DNA of 64,000 bases from Pedobacter arcticus A12 (GTDB taxonomy: Bacteria; Bacteroidota; Bacteroidia; Sphingobacteriales; Sphingobacteriaceae). Shown piece after piece: positions 19,975 to 28,210 of this stretch. The position numbers were made by a program, and so were the translations under genes. How positions within the stretch are numbered: position 1 is the first letter of the stretch; each line of letters begins with the position of its first letter. The stretch is taken from NCBI RefSeq assembly GCF_000302595.1, contig NZ_JH947127.1, forward strand, positions 723,491 to 787,490, written 5' to 3'. The notes beneath the pieces were generated by a model, which was given only the letters and a program-made list of their open reading frames with translations, searched no databases and was not told where the DNA came from.

Positions 19975-20048
19975 TGCACCCACCTGGGCTCGAACCAGGG
20001 ACCAAAAGATTATGAGTCTTCTACTCTAACCAACTGAGCTATAGGTGC
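19975..20048 (-). tRNA. tRNA with CAT anticodon (possibly tRNA-Ile2)
   Basis: A cloverleaf with acceptor GCACCTA/TGGGTGC, anticodon loop CTCATAA (CAT) and discriminator A. It could be elongator Met or Ile2, in which the C is modified to lysidine by TilS. Base pairs C4-G69 and C5-G68, which favour TilS recognition in E. coli, are present, and the variable loop TGGTC equals that of E. coli tRNA-Ile2. I lean to Ile2 but cannot settle it. First gene of the operon. Confidence 0.88.
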
Positions 20049-20073
20049 CGAAATCATCACTGATTTGCGGATG

Positions 20074-20105
20074 CAATGTTAGCGTTTTTTTCTAAATAAT
20101 ACAAA
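20074..20105 (-). promoter_or_regulatory. Promoter of the CAT-Arg-Asn tRNA operon
   Basis: On the minus strand TTTG (20102-20105), a 20-nt spacer, then TAACATTG (20074-20081), one mismatch from TAnnTTTG. It lies 26 nt before the first tRNA. Confidence 0.65.
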
Positions 20106-20181
20106 AAAAATCCACGCTGTTTTTTCTATTAACGCTTTCTCTTAAAAAAATTGGACTTGCCAAAAGCTAAATCTCTCATTA

Positions 20182-22605
20182 TCAGAATATCGATTTAAAC
20201 TGACTTGGCTTCGCGTTCTTTACAATTTCGTAAACTTTCTCAATAATATCATCAACACTAGGCTTACTAAAGTAGTCACCATCCGAACCATAAGGCGTAC
20301 GATGGTCTTTTCCGGTCATCGTTTCTGGTTTTGCATCTAAATAAAAATAGCCATTTTGTCTTTCCAACACATCCCTCAAAATAAATGCGCTTGCACCTCC
20401 CGGCACATCTTCATCAACAATCAAAAGCTTATTGGTTTTCGCTAACGACTTCTGACAGTCCATCTCTAAATCAAATGGCATCAATGTCTGCGCATCTATC
20501 ACTTCTACATCCACACCATAATCTTCCAGCTCTTTACAGGCTTCCATCACCAACTTTAGCGTTGAACCATAAGAAATGATTGTTAAATCCTTACCTGTCC
20601 TTAAAACCTCTACTTTACCTAAGGGAACGGTAAAATCACCTGGGTTTTCTGGCATTTTTTCTTTTAAACGATATGCGTTCAAGCACTCTATAACTAAGGC
20701 CGGTTCGTCGCCTTGCAAAAGTGTATTATACATACCTGCGGCTTGCGTCATGTTCCTGGGTAAGCACAAATGGATACCTTTTAACGAATTTAACAGCATG
20801 CCTATCGGAGAGCCCGCATGCCATATACCTTCTAAACGATGACCTCGCGTTCTAATAATCATTGGTGCTTTTTGTCCGGCTTTTGTTCTATAACTCAAGC
20901 TGGCCAAATCATCGGTAAGTACGTTTAGGGCAAAAACCACATAGTCTACGTATTGAATCTCGGCAATAGGTCTAAAACCCCGCAAGGCTAAACCTATACC
21001 TTGCCCCATAATGGTCATCTCCCGAATTCCGGTATCTGAAATCCGTAGCTCGCCATATTTAGCTTGTAAGCCGGCGAATCCTTGATTTACGTCGCCTATA
21101 TTCCCTAAATCCTCGCCAAATGCAACTAAAAGTGGGTTCTTGGCAAAATTAGCATCAAAACAAGCGTTTAATAACTCTCTTCCATCTACCATATTACGTT
21201 CCTCACCGTATACCGGAGCAGTAATTTCTACCTTTAAAGGCGATTTTGGGGTATCTGAAAAAAGCTTTGTATTATAACGTTCATTATTTTCTCCAATCTG
21301 GTTTTTATACCAATCTAACAGTTCAGTTCTTTTTTTAGAAGGATTATTACGACTTAAACGGAGTGTTTTACGCACAGCAGAAATCACTTCTTTGCGCAAT
21401 GGATCAATCTCTGATTTTAAAATCAAGGAAACCTTTTTCACTGCCTCCACATCCTCAGAAACTGCATCTATCAATGCTAAAGCTTCCTGCTTCTCTTCCT
21501 TAATTACCGTGGTTAAGTCTCTCCATGCTTCTCTTAGGCTTGTTTTTACAAACTTTTTGCCTTCATCTTCTAAAGTTAAAATTTCATCTTCATTTAAAAT
21601 GGCCGACGAAAGTAGCCATTCTCTCATTTTAGCTAAGCAATCATACTCTTTTTCCCAAGCCAAACGTTCCTGAGACTTGTATCTTTCATGAGAACCAGAA
21701 CTCGAGTGCCCCAGAGGCTGGGTTAGCTCAGTTACGTGAATCAAAACTGGCACATGCTCTTCTCTACAAACTTTTATAGCTCGTTCATAGGTTTCGCACA
21801 AAGCCACGTAATCCCAGCCTTTAACTTTAAAAATTTCGAATCCAGGCTTTCCTTCTTCTCTCTGGAACCCTTTTAAAACTTCGGATATATCTTCTTTTGT
21901 AGTTTGATACTTTGCAGGTACAGAAATACCATAATTATCATCCCAGATAGAGATTGCCATTGGAATCTGTAAAACGCCAGCGGCGTTTATCGCTTCAAAG
22001 AAAACACCTTCAGATGTTGAAGCGTTGCCAATAGTACCAAAAGCAACTTCGTTTCCGTTTACAGAAAAATCAGAAAATTCTTTAAGATCTGGATTTTGAC
22101 GATAGAGTTTTGAAGCATAAGCCAAGCCAACTAACCTGGCCATTTGCCCAGCTGTGGGCGAAATATCGGAAGAGGAATTTTTCTTTTCTACCAAGTTTTT
22201 AAAAGAACCGTCTTCATTTAAAGAGCGAGTAGCAAAATGCGCATTCATTTGCCTCCCTACGGATGCTGGTTCCTTCTCAATATCTGGAGTTGCATACAGT
22301 TGAGCGTACATTTCTTTGATAGAGGTCATCCCGGTAGCAAACATAAATGTCTGATCTCTGTAATAACCTGCTCTCCAGTCGCCATTTTTAAAAACCTTGG
22401 CCATGGCCAATTGCGCAACTTCTTTCCCGTCGCCAAAAATCCCAAATTTGGCTTTGCCCGTCAAAACCTCTCTTCTCCCTAAAATACTAGCTTGTCGGCT
22501 TCTAAACGCTATATCGTAATCATTGACCACCATTTTCTTGAAATCATCAAATGTTAAATTTGAAGTTTCGTAAGCGTCTTCTGGTCTATAGTTAGTATTT
22601 ATCAT
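20182..22605 (-). CDS. 2-oxoacid dehydrogenase E1, fused alpha and beta subunits
   Basis: A thiamine-diphosphate decarboxylase component for a pyruvate or branched-chain 2-oxoacid dehydrogenase complex. It is 807 aa, with an alpha-type domain first (about 25-440) and a beta-type transketolase domain (about 465-795, opening with ITAPVYGEERNMVDGRELLNAC). The ThDP segment runs 190-226 (GTIGNASTSEG to DDNYG), slightly divergent from GDGATSEG. The fusion is common in Bacteroidota. No E2 or E3 gene is adjacent, so the substrate cannot be read from context. Confidence 0.88.
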   Translation of the reverse strand: MINTNYRPEDAYETSNLTFDDFKKMVVNDYDIAFRSRQASILGRREVLTGKAKFGIFGDGKEVAQLAMAKVFKNGDWRAGYYRDQTFMFATGMTSIKEMYAQLYATPDIEKEPASVGRQMNAHFATRSLNEDGSFKNLVEKKNSSSDISPTAGQMARLVGLAYASKLYRQNPDLKEFSDFSVNGNEVAFGTIGNASTSEGVFFEAINAAGVLQIPMAISIWDDNYGISVPAKYQTTKEDISEVLKGFQREEGKPGFEIFKVKGWDYVALCETYERAIKVCREEHVPVLIHVTELTQPLGHSSSGSHERYKSQERLAWEKEYDCLAKMREWLLSSAILNEDEILTLEDEGKKFVKTSLREAWRDLTTVIKEEKQEALALIDAVSEDVEAVKKVSLILKSEIDPLRKEVISAVRKTLRLSRNNPSKKRTELLDWYKNQIGENNERYNTKLFSDTPKSPLKVEITAPVYGEERNMVDGRELLNACFDANFAKNPLLVAFGEDLGNIGDVNQGFAGLQAKYGELRISDTGIREMTIMGQGIGLALRGFRPIAEIQYVDYVVFALNVLTDDLASLSYRTKAGQKAPMIIRTRGHRLEGIWHAGSPIGMLLNSLKGIHLCLPRNMTQAAGMYNTLLQGDEPALVIECLNAYRLKEKMPENPGDFTVPLGKVEVLRTGKDLTIISYGSTLKLVMEACKELEDYGVDVEVIDAQTLMPFDLEMDCQKSLAKTNKLLIVDEDVPGGASAFILRDVLERQNGYFYLDAKPETMTGKDHRTPYGSDGDYFSKPSVDDIIEKVYEIVKNAKPSQFKSIF

Positions 22606-22627
22606 GTTAATTTACGGGCTCAAAATT

Positions 22628-22658
22628 CAAAAATAGCAAAATAATTTCTGCTCTGAAA
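22628..22658 (-). promoter_or_regulatory. Promoter of the fused E1 gene
   Basis: On the minus strand TTTC (22655-22658), 19 nt, TATTTTTG (22628-22635). Divergent from the DUF1573 promoter, with only 23 nt between the two -33 elements. Confidence 0.65.
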
Positions 22659-22681
22659 CTAAGTTCCTATGTTTAAAAAAA

Positions 22682-22712
22682 TTTGATTGCCGTATTGAAT
22701 TGGCTATATTTG
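22682..22712 (+). promoter_or_regulatory. Promoter of the DUF1573 gene
   Basis: TTTG (22682-22685), 19-nt spacer, TATATTTG (22705-22712): a perfect Bacteroidetes consensus. It predicts a leader of about 90 nt before the DUF1573 start. Confidence 0.75.
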
Positions 22713-22742
22713 ACTAAACAAACAATAAGAAATGAAACCATC

Positions 22743-22802
22743 ATGGGTTTTGGCAAAGCGCACAAGGACATGATTGCTTCATCACCTTTAAAAAACAATT
22801 AA
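22743..22802 (+). CDS. Possible upstream ORF of 19 aa
   Basis: A small frame inside the leader of the DUF1573 gene, from ATG at 22743 to TAA at 22800-22802, ending 6 nt before the next start. The product would be short and basic. No Shine-Dalgarno-like sequence is evident. It could be a leader peptide or chance. Confidence 0.25.
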   Translation: MGFGKAHKDMIASSPLKNN

Positions 22803-22808
22803 AAAGAG

Positions 22809-23204
22809 ATGAAAAAGATTTTGTTATTATGTTCGGTAATTATTGGTTTCGTTGCGTTTACAGCGATGCAAGATAACAAAGCTGAATTTAAATTTAACGA
22901 AGAAACACATGACTTTGGCAAGATTGTACAAGGCAAGCCAGTTTCTTTCGTATTTAAATACACAAACGTAGGCGATGAGCCTCTTATTATTACTGCAGTA
23001 GAATCTACTTGTGGTTGCACTGTACCAAGTGTAGAACCAAAACAAGGTACACCAGTTTTAAAAGGCCAATCTGGCTCAATTACTTTGACTTATAATGCGG
23101 CGGTTGCAGCACCATTTAACAAGTTTGTAAAAATTACTTCGAACTCAAAAACTCCTTTAAAAATGCTTTACGTTAAAGGAGAGGTAGAAGCTGCGAAGCA
23201 GTAA
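22809..23204 (+). CDS. DUF1573 secreted protein
   Basis: A 131-aa protein with an N-terminal signal (KKILLLCSVIIGFVAFTA) and a single Ig-like DUF1573 domain. The family hallmark is the ESTCGCTVPSVE segment (about 64-75) with two cysteines near each other. Members are very frequent in Bacteroidota and are presumably exported. The molecular function is not known. It has a strong promoter and its own terminator, so it is expressed alone. Confidence 0.88.
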   Translation: MKKILLLCSVIIGFVAFTAMQDNKAEFKFNEETHDFGKIVQGKPVSFVFKYTNVGDEPLIITAVESTCGCTVPSVEPKQGTPVLKGQSGSITLTYNAAVAAPFNKFVKITSNSKTPLKMLYVKGEVEAAKQ

Positions 23205-23223
23205 TTTTTTACACACGATTTAC

Positions 23224-23254
23224 AAGCCATTTCATTTTTGAAATGGCTTTTTTT
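23224..23254 (+). terminator. Terminator of the DUF1573 gene
   Basis: Stem AAGCCATTTC/GAAATGGCTT (23224-23233 with 23240-23249), ATTTTT loop, T-tail. Confidence 0.88.
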
Positions 23255-23277
23255 ATATCAAAACCGAGGAATAACAA

Positions 23278-23907
23278 GTGGATAGAAACATCAAGAATAT
23301 TATATTTGACTACGGAAACGTAATTTTTAAAATTGATTTTAAACGCACACAAAAAGCTTTTGAAGATTTAGGTGTACAAAATGTAGAATCTTTTTTCGCA
23401 CATAAAGGGCACCACTCCATTTTTGATAAATTTGAAACTGGGCAAATTACAGCGGCTGAATTTAGAGACGGAATTAGAGCTTTGGTAAGTAATCCAAATT
23501 TAACCGACCAGCAAATTGATGATGCGTGGAACTCTTTATTGGTGGGCGTAATGGACGGAAATCACGACTTATTGCTTAAGCTAAAAAACAAATATCGTAC
23601 GTTTTTGCTGAGTAATATCAACGAAACCCATTTAAATTTTATCACCAAGTATTTGAAGAAAGAATTTGGATTAGATGGCAATGACGGATTTTTTGAAAAG
23701 ATTTACTATTCGCATTTGGTAGGAAAGCGCAAGCCAAACGTAGAGATTTTTGAACAGGTGCTTTCAGAAAACGGATTAAAACCACAAGAAACATTATTCA
23801 TTGACGATAGCCCGCAACATTTGAAACCTGCTGGCGAACTCGGGATAAACACTTATTTACTAACTTATCCAGACAGTATTTTAAAACTATTTAAAGACGA
23901 ACTGTAA
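23278..23907 (+). CDS. HAD-superfamily phosphatase, YihX-like
   Basis: A 209-aa HAD subfamily IA hydrolase. Motif I is FDYGNV with nucleophile Asp11, in the DxGNV form also seen in E. coli YihX, a sugar phosphatase. Motif II is LLSNINE (near 118), the lysine is in [11 protein letters not shown] and motif III is FIDDSPQH. The start is GTG at 23278, supported by GAGGA at 23266-23270, 7 nt upstream. queG follows after 16 nt. Confidence 0.85.
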   Translation: MDRNIKNIIFDYGNVIFKIDFKRTQKAFEDLGVQNVESFFAHKGHHSIFDKFETGQITAAEFRDGIRALVSNPNLTDQQIDDAWNSLLVGVMDGNHDLLLKLKNKYRTFLLSNINETHLNFITKYLKKEFGLDGNDGFFEKIYYSHLVGKRKPNVEIFEQVLSENGLKPQETLFIDDSPQHLKPAGELGINTYLLTYPDSILKLFKDEL

Positions 23908-23923
23908 GCTCGGACGACAAAAA

Positions 23924-24907
23924 ATGACCACTGCTAGAGAAAAAAATGCAATATTAATTAAAGCCGAGGCAGAACGACTCGGCTTTGCTTTTTGCGGAAT
24001 TTCTAAAGCTACGTTTTTGGAAGAGGAGGCCCCAAAGTTGGAGAACTGGCTAAAAAACAGCTTCAATGGCAAAATGGATTATATGAATAACCATTTTGAC
24101 ATGCGCTTGGATCCCAGATTACTGGTTGATGATGCCAAAAGCGTGATCTCCGTTAGCCTGAACTATTTCAGCGATGCTAAACAGGAAGACTCTACCGCTC
24201 CCAAACTTTCCAAATATGCTTACGGAACTGATTATCATTTTGTTTTTAAGGATAAACTAAAAACTCTAATGCAGTTTATTGAAGCAGAAATTGGCGAAGT
24301 AAATGGTAGAGCTTTTGTAGATTCGGCACCGGTGCTTGATAAAGCTTGGGCACAGAAAGCAGGTTTGGGTTGGCGAGGAAAGCATACCAATTTGATTTCT
24401 AAAAAAACCGGTTCTTTCTTTTTTTTAGGTGAATTGATTGTTGATTTAGATTTACAGGAAGACCAGCCATTCACTGCAGACCATTGCGGAAGTTGCACAA
24501 AGTGTATTGATGCCTGCCCAACCGAAGCTATCGTTGGTCCTTATATTGTTGATGGCAGCAAGTGTATCTCTTACCTTACCATCGAACTAAAAGACCAATT
24601 GCCATCAGAATTTAGCGGAAAAATGGATAATTGGATGTTTGGTTGCGATGTTTGCCAAGATGTTTGTCCTTGGAACCGATTTGCAGTACCTAACAACGTA
24701 CCAGAATTTCAACCTCACCCAGATTTATTGCACTTGAAAAAGCAGGATTGGGAAGATATCACCACAGAAGTTTTCCAGAAAGTTTTTAGAAAATCGCCCG
24801 TTAAACGAACAAAATTTGAGGGCTTGAAAAGGAATATTGATTTTTTGAAAGCCTCACCCCAGCCCTCTCCGAAGGAGAGGGAGCTACCTGCTAACGGCAA
24901 TGGCTAA
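23924..24907 (+). CDS. queG: Epoxyqueuosine reductase QueG
   Basis: Last step of queuosine synthesis in tRNA, a cobalamin and iron-sulfur dependent reduction of epoxyqueuosine. It is 327 aa. Two 4Fe-4S clusters are encoded by [16 protein letters not shown] (near 189-204) and [13 protein letters not shown] (near 244-256). Residues 310-320 are encoded by a dispersed palindromic repeat (24851-24883), which gives the tail [10 protein letters not shown] plus a few residues; this tail is unlikely to belong to the conserved protein. No RBS repeat or terminator is visible after it. Confidence 0.93.
   Translation: MTTAREKNAILIKAEAERLGFAFCGISKATFLEEEAPKLENWLKNSFNGKMDYMNNHFDMRLDPRLLVDDAKSVISVSLNYFSDAKQEDSTAPKLSKYAYGTDYHFVFKDKLKTLMQFIEAEIGEVNGRAFVDSAPVLDKAWAQKAGLGWRGKHTNLISKKTGSFFFLGELIVDLDLQEDQPFTADHCGSCTKCIDACPTEAIVGPYIVDGSKCISYLTIELKDQLPSEFSGKMDNWMFGCDVCQDVCPWNRFAVPNNVPEFQPHPDLLHLKKQDWEDITTEVFQKVFRKSPVKRTKFEGLKRNIDFLKASPQPSPKERELPANGNG
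24851..24883 (+). repeat. 33-bp palindromic dispersed repeat, copy in queG
   Basis: Centred on CTCTCC-GAA-GGAGAG. It is identical over 33 nt to 51370-51402 in murD, same orientation, with a variant at 31438-31467 in the opposite orientation. It is translated as the QueG C-terminal tail. Confidence 0.85.
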
Positions 24908-25095
24908 TGGGTAATGAATGAAATGATTTAGTTAGCCTACAAAGCCTAATGAGGAATAAGTATAATGAACTGAGTTAGTCACCTGGCAAAACCTAATGAC
25001 TAATGAACAAATGAACTCCTCATTTGGCGTATCGGCAAGACCTAACAATCTACCCACCTAAACCCTAATCACCTAACGGAATCCTAACAAACTAC
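24908..25095. repeat. Degenerate CTAATGA-type repetitive intergenic DNA
   Basis: The gap between queG and panB is made of short repeated words (CTAATGA, CCTAA, AATGAACAAATGA) in no regular period. It has no ORF and no terminator. It looks like decayed simple repeat. Confidence 0.4.
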
Positions 25096-25911
25096 CTAAT
25101 ACTGCTCCTTCTCGTTAGGGAAATCGCCACTTTTCACATCTTTGATATAAGATTGCACCGCTCCATTAATTTGGCTATACATATCTAAATATTGACGTAA
25201 AAACCTCGGAGAAAAACCTTTAGTTAAACCAATCATATCATTTACTACCAAAACCTGTCCGTCGCAGTGTTGACCGGCACCTATTCCAATAGTTGGAATA
25301 ATTACACTTTTAGTAACCTCTTCGGCAAGCTTAGCTGGTATTTTTTCCAACACAATCGAAAAACAACCCGCTTCTTGTATACGGAGCATATCTTTTTTCA
25401 ATCGCTCTGCTTCGGCTTCTTCCTTTGCTCTAACAGTATAGGTACCAAATTTATAGATAGATTGTGGTGTTAAACCCAGATGCCCCATTACAGGGATGCC
25501 AGCTGCTACAATACGTTCGATAGATTCGGCAACTTCACCACCGCCTTCTAATTTCACTGCATGAGCACCAGATTCTTTCATAATGCGGATAGCAGAATTT
25601 AAGGCTTCTTTAGAATTACCTTGATAAGTACCGAAAGGTAAATCCACTACCACCAAAGCTCGCTTTGTACCTCTAATTACCGACGACGCATGGTAAATCA
25701 TTTGATCAAGCGTAATTGGCAAGGTGGTTTCATGCCCTGCCATCACCATCGATGCAGAGTCGCCCACTAAAATCGCGTCGATACCGCCTTCATCAACTAC
25801 GGTTGCCATAGAATAATCATAGGCGGTGAGCATCGCAATCTTCTCGCCCCTACTCTTCATCTCCTGTAAACTGTGCGTTGTTATACGTTTAAGCTCCTTA
25901 TGTACCGACAT
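25096..25911 (-). CDS. panB: Ketopantoate hydroxymethyltransferase PanB
   Basis: Transfers a hydroxymethyl group from methylene-tetrahydrofolate to 2-oxoisovalerate, the first committed step to pantothenate and CoA. It is 271 aa, a TIM barrel. The metal-binding region [24 protein letters not shown] (48-71) and the KLEGGGE and [14 protein letters not shown] motifs are intact. A TAACTTTG -7-like box lies at 25941-25948 on the minus strand. panC and panD are not adjacent. Confidence 0.94.
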   Translation of the reverse strand: MSVHKELKRITTHSLQEMKSRGEKIAMLTAYDYSMATVVDEGGIDAILVGDSASMVMAGHETTLPITLDQMIYHASSVIRGTKRALVVVDLPFGTYQGNSKEALNSAIRIMKESGAHAVKLEGGGEVAESIERIVAAGIPVMGHLGLTPQSIYKFGTYTVRAKEEAEAERLKKDMLRIQEAGCFSIVLEKIPAKLAEEVTKSVIIPTIGIGAGQHCDGQVLVVNDMIGLTKGFSPRFLRQYLDMYSQINGAVQSYIKDVKSGDFPNEKEQY

Positions 25912-26011
25912 ACCTGTTGATTTTTATGATTGATAATTAACAAAGTTAAAAAATGATTGTACTTATATTTAAAAAATCAGAAAACATATTAAATATTCCA
26001 TTAAAAAATCA

Positions 26012-26019
26012 TAGTTTTG
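26012..26019 (+). promoter_or_regulatory. -7 box upstream of carA
   Basis: TAGTTTTG matches TAnnTTTG. No clear -33 element. It would start transcription within a few nt of the small ORF at 26029. Confidence 0.5.
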
Positions 26020-26028
26020 CACCCCGAG

Positions 26029-26136
26029 ATGAACAATAAGAATTCCTTATTTCCTACACTTACATCCACGGAAGCATCTTCCTTATTTTTTCTTTTTTTC
26101 AATACAACCAACACAAAAATTACATTTTTAAGATGA
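26029..26136 (+). CDS. Possible 35-aa leader ORF before carA
   Basis: ATG at 26029, TGA at 26134-26136, overlapping the carA start as ATGA. The peptide is rich in Phe, Leu, Thr and Ser, with no homology that I recognise. The predicted transcription start is so close that the ORF would be nearly leaderless. It may couple carA translation, or the overlap may be chance. Confidence 0.35.
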   Translation: MNNKNSLFPTLTSTEASSLFFLFFNTTNTKITFLR

Positions 26137-27230
26137 GCGCATACTACACCAAATTACCCGCAGTACTTCTTTTAGCAGACGGAACCGTTTACCACGGCAA
26201 AGCAGCCGGAAAAATTGGAACTACTACAGGTGAAATCTGTTTTAACACAGGCATGACGGGCTATCAGGAGGTTTTTACTGACCCATCTTACTTCGGACAA
26301 ATTATGGTGACCACCAATGCACATATTGGAAATTATGGCGTAACCAATGAAGAAGCTGAGTCTGGAGCTATTAAAATTGCTGGTTTGGTTTGTAAAAATT
26401 TCAACATCCCATTCAGCAGAAAACAGGCAGAACAATCTATCCAAGATTATTTTCAGGATGAAAACTTAGTAGGCATTTCTGATGTTGATACCCGGGAATT
26501 GGTAAGACATATTAGAGATAAAGGCGCAATGAATGCCATTATTTCTTCCGAGATTTTAGATATCGAAGAGCTAAAAGCAAAATTAGCTCTGGTGCCTTCA
26601 ATGGATGGCTTAGAGCTTTCTTCAAAGGTGAGCACTAAAGAACCTTATTTTGTTGGTGATGAAAACTCTAAAATAAAAGTTGCTGTTTTAGATTTGGGCG
26701 TAAAGAAAAATATTTTGAGAAATTTCTCTGAAAGAGGAGTTTATGCAAAAGTTTTCCCCGCAAAAACTACGTTTGCAGAAATGGAAAAATGGGCACCAAA
26801 CGGATATTTTATATCTAATGGACCTGGCGATCCATCGGCCATGCCTTATGCATTGGAAACAGTAAAAGACCTTTTAAAATCTGACAAACCCATGTTTGGG
26901 ATTTGCTTAGGTCACCAGTTATTAGCATTGGCTAACGGAATTGCTACTAAAAAAATGTTTAACGGCCACCGTGGCTTAAATCACCCGGTAAAGAACATCA
27001 TTAAAGATCATTGCGAAGTAACTTCTCAAAATCATGGTTTTGGTGTAGTTGAAGATGACGTTAGAAATTCTGAAACGGTCGAAATCACCCATATCAACTT
27101 AAATGATAAATCCATTGAGGGAATTAGAATGAAAGGCCGAAACGCATTTTCTGTGCAATATCATCCAGAATCTTCTCCAGGTCCGCATGACTCAAGATAT
27201 CTATTCGATGATTTTATAGCAATGCTGTAA
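26133..27230 (+). CDS. carA: Carbamoyl-phosphate synthase small subunit
   Basis: The glutaminase subunit that supplies ammonia for carbamoyl phosphate (pyrimidines, arginine). It is 365 aa. N-terminal CPSase domain to about 150, then a class I glutamine amidotransferase with nucleophile Cys in FGICLGHQLLALA and histidine in VQYHPESSPGP. carB is not downstream, since a terminator follows directly, so the large subunit lies elsewhere. A leader of about 110 nt with a possible small ORF precedes it. Confidence 0.95.
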   Translation: MSAYYTKLPAVLLLADGTVYHGKAAGKIGTTTGEICFNTGMTGYQEVFTDPSYFGQIMVTTNAHIGNYGVTNEEAESGAIKIAGLVCKNFNIPFSRKQAEQSIQDYFQDENLVGISDVDTRELVRHIRDKGAMNAIISSEILDIEELKAKLALVPSMDGLELSSKVSTKEPYFVGDENSKIKVAVLDLGVKKNILRNFSERGVYAKVFPAKTTFAEMEKWAPNGYFISNGPGDPSAMPYALETVKDLLKSDKPMFGICLGHQLLALANGIATKKMFNGHRGLNHPVKNIIKDHCEVTSQNHGFGVVEDDVRNSETVEITHINLNDKSIEGIRMKGRNAFSVQYHPESSPGPHDSRYLFDDFIAML

Positions 27231-27239
27231 TAATTCAAG

Positions 27240-27270
27240 AGCCCAATCCAAAAAAGATTGGGCTTTTTTA
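27240..27270 (+). terminator. Terminator of carA
   Basis: Stem AGCCCAATC/GATTGGGCT (27240-27248 with 27256-27264), followed by six T. Confidence 0.9.
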
Positions 27271-27350
27271 ATATATTAGATTTTTAAATACACCTCCAAA
27301 TCCGCCGATGAAATCACTTTTAAAAAATCTATGCTAACCTTGTATTTGAG

Positions 27351-28094
27351 ATGAGGTTATACTTTACAGTTATATTCTGTTTCTACTTAACATTTGGGTT
27401 TGCCCAAAAAATAACTTTTAATCCCGTTGGCTTCGAGCTAAAACCAGAAGACAGTGCCAAAATCCACAGAATGGCTTCATTCGAAGCTAAAATTTTCAAC
27501 GGCTTATACAACAATCTGATTAATGACAGCTTAAAAATAACTTTAAACCTGTACAATAAGCGTAAGGATTTTAAAATATTACTTGAGCAACACGGAATAA
27601 AAGGCTTAACCGAATCCGGGTTCTATAGTCCCAGCACTAACCAGTCGTACGTTTATTTTGAAGGAACCGAAAACCTTAGCACCATATTGCATGAACTCAG
27701 CCATGCCTTTTTAAAAAACAACTCCAAGTATTACCCAAGATGGCTTACCGAGGGTTTAGCTGAGTTTTTAGAAACTTTAGAAGAAAAGCAGTTTAATATC
27801 CAGATTGTTTCTCAGTATAATCGTCTGGAAAAAATGAAAGAATTTCAGCGAGGAAAAAAACTTAATTTAGAAGCATTTTTAAAAGATCAAGCGAGTTGGC
27901 GGGATAAAAACCGAATTAATTACATGTACACCGTTTCTTACGCCCTAATTTATTACCTGTACAAAAAAGACCCCCAGCTTATCTCTAAAATGACCCAACT
28001 TTACCGAAAGGGTTATTCAAATGAGTATGTTTTTAAAAATTCAGTGGGCGACATTTACCAGTTAGAGAACGGCTTTAATATTTATTTTAGATAA
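27351..28094 (+). CDS. Secreted HExxH metallopeptidase-like protein
   Basis: A 247-aa protein with a signal peptide (cleavage near FGFAQ, 15-19) and a gluzincin-type zinc site: HELSH at 114-118 and Glu134 in RWLTEGLAEFLE as the likely third ligand. Peptidase-MA/DUF1570-like proteins share this plan. The substrate is unknown. It has no partner genes: the carA terminator precedes it and rhaK converges from the right. A 27-nt T- and A-rich stretch precedes the ATG. Confidence 0.75.
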   Translation: MRLYFTVIFCFYLTFGFAQKITFNPVGFELKPEDSAKIHRMASFEAKIFNGLYNNLINDSLKITLNLYNKRKDFKILLEQHGIKGLTESGFYSPSTNQSYVYFEGTENLSTILHELSHAFLKNNSKYYPRWLTEGLAEFLETLEEKQFNIQIVSQYNRLEKMKEFQRGKKLNLEAFLKDQASWRDKNRINYMYTVSYALIYYLYKKDPQLISKMTQLYRKGYSNEYVFKNSVGDIYQLENGFNIYFR

Positions 28095-28210
28095 TTATCC
28101 GACCAAAAAAACACCATCTATTAATATCCGTTGGTTAAATAGATTGGTCAAAATATACTGACTCCTCAATTTCGTCCAAAATTTATGATAAAGTTAGGCT
28201 GTTTCATCTT

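Noticed and set aside
19237..20048. tRNA cluster as an integration site
   Set aside because: No integrase, no direct repeats of tRNA 3' ends, and housekeeping genes on both sides.
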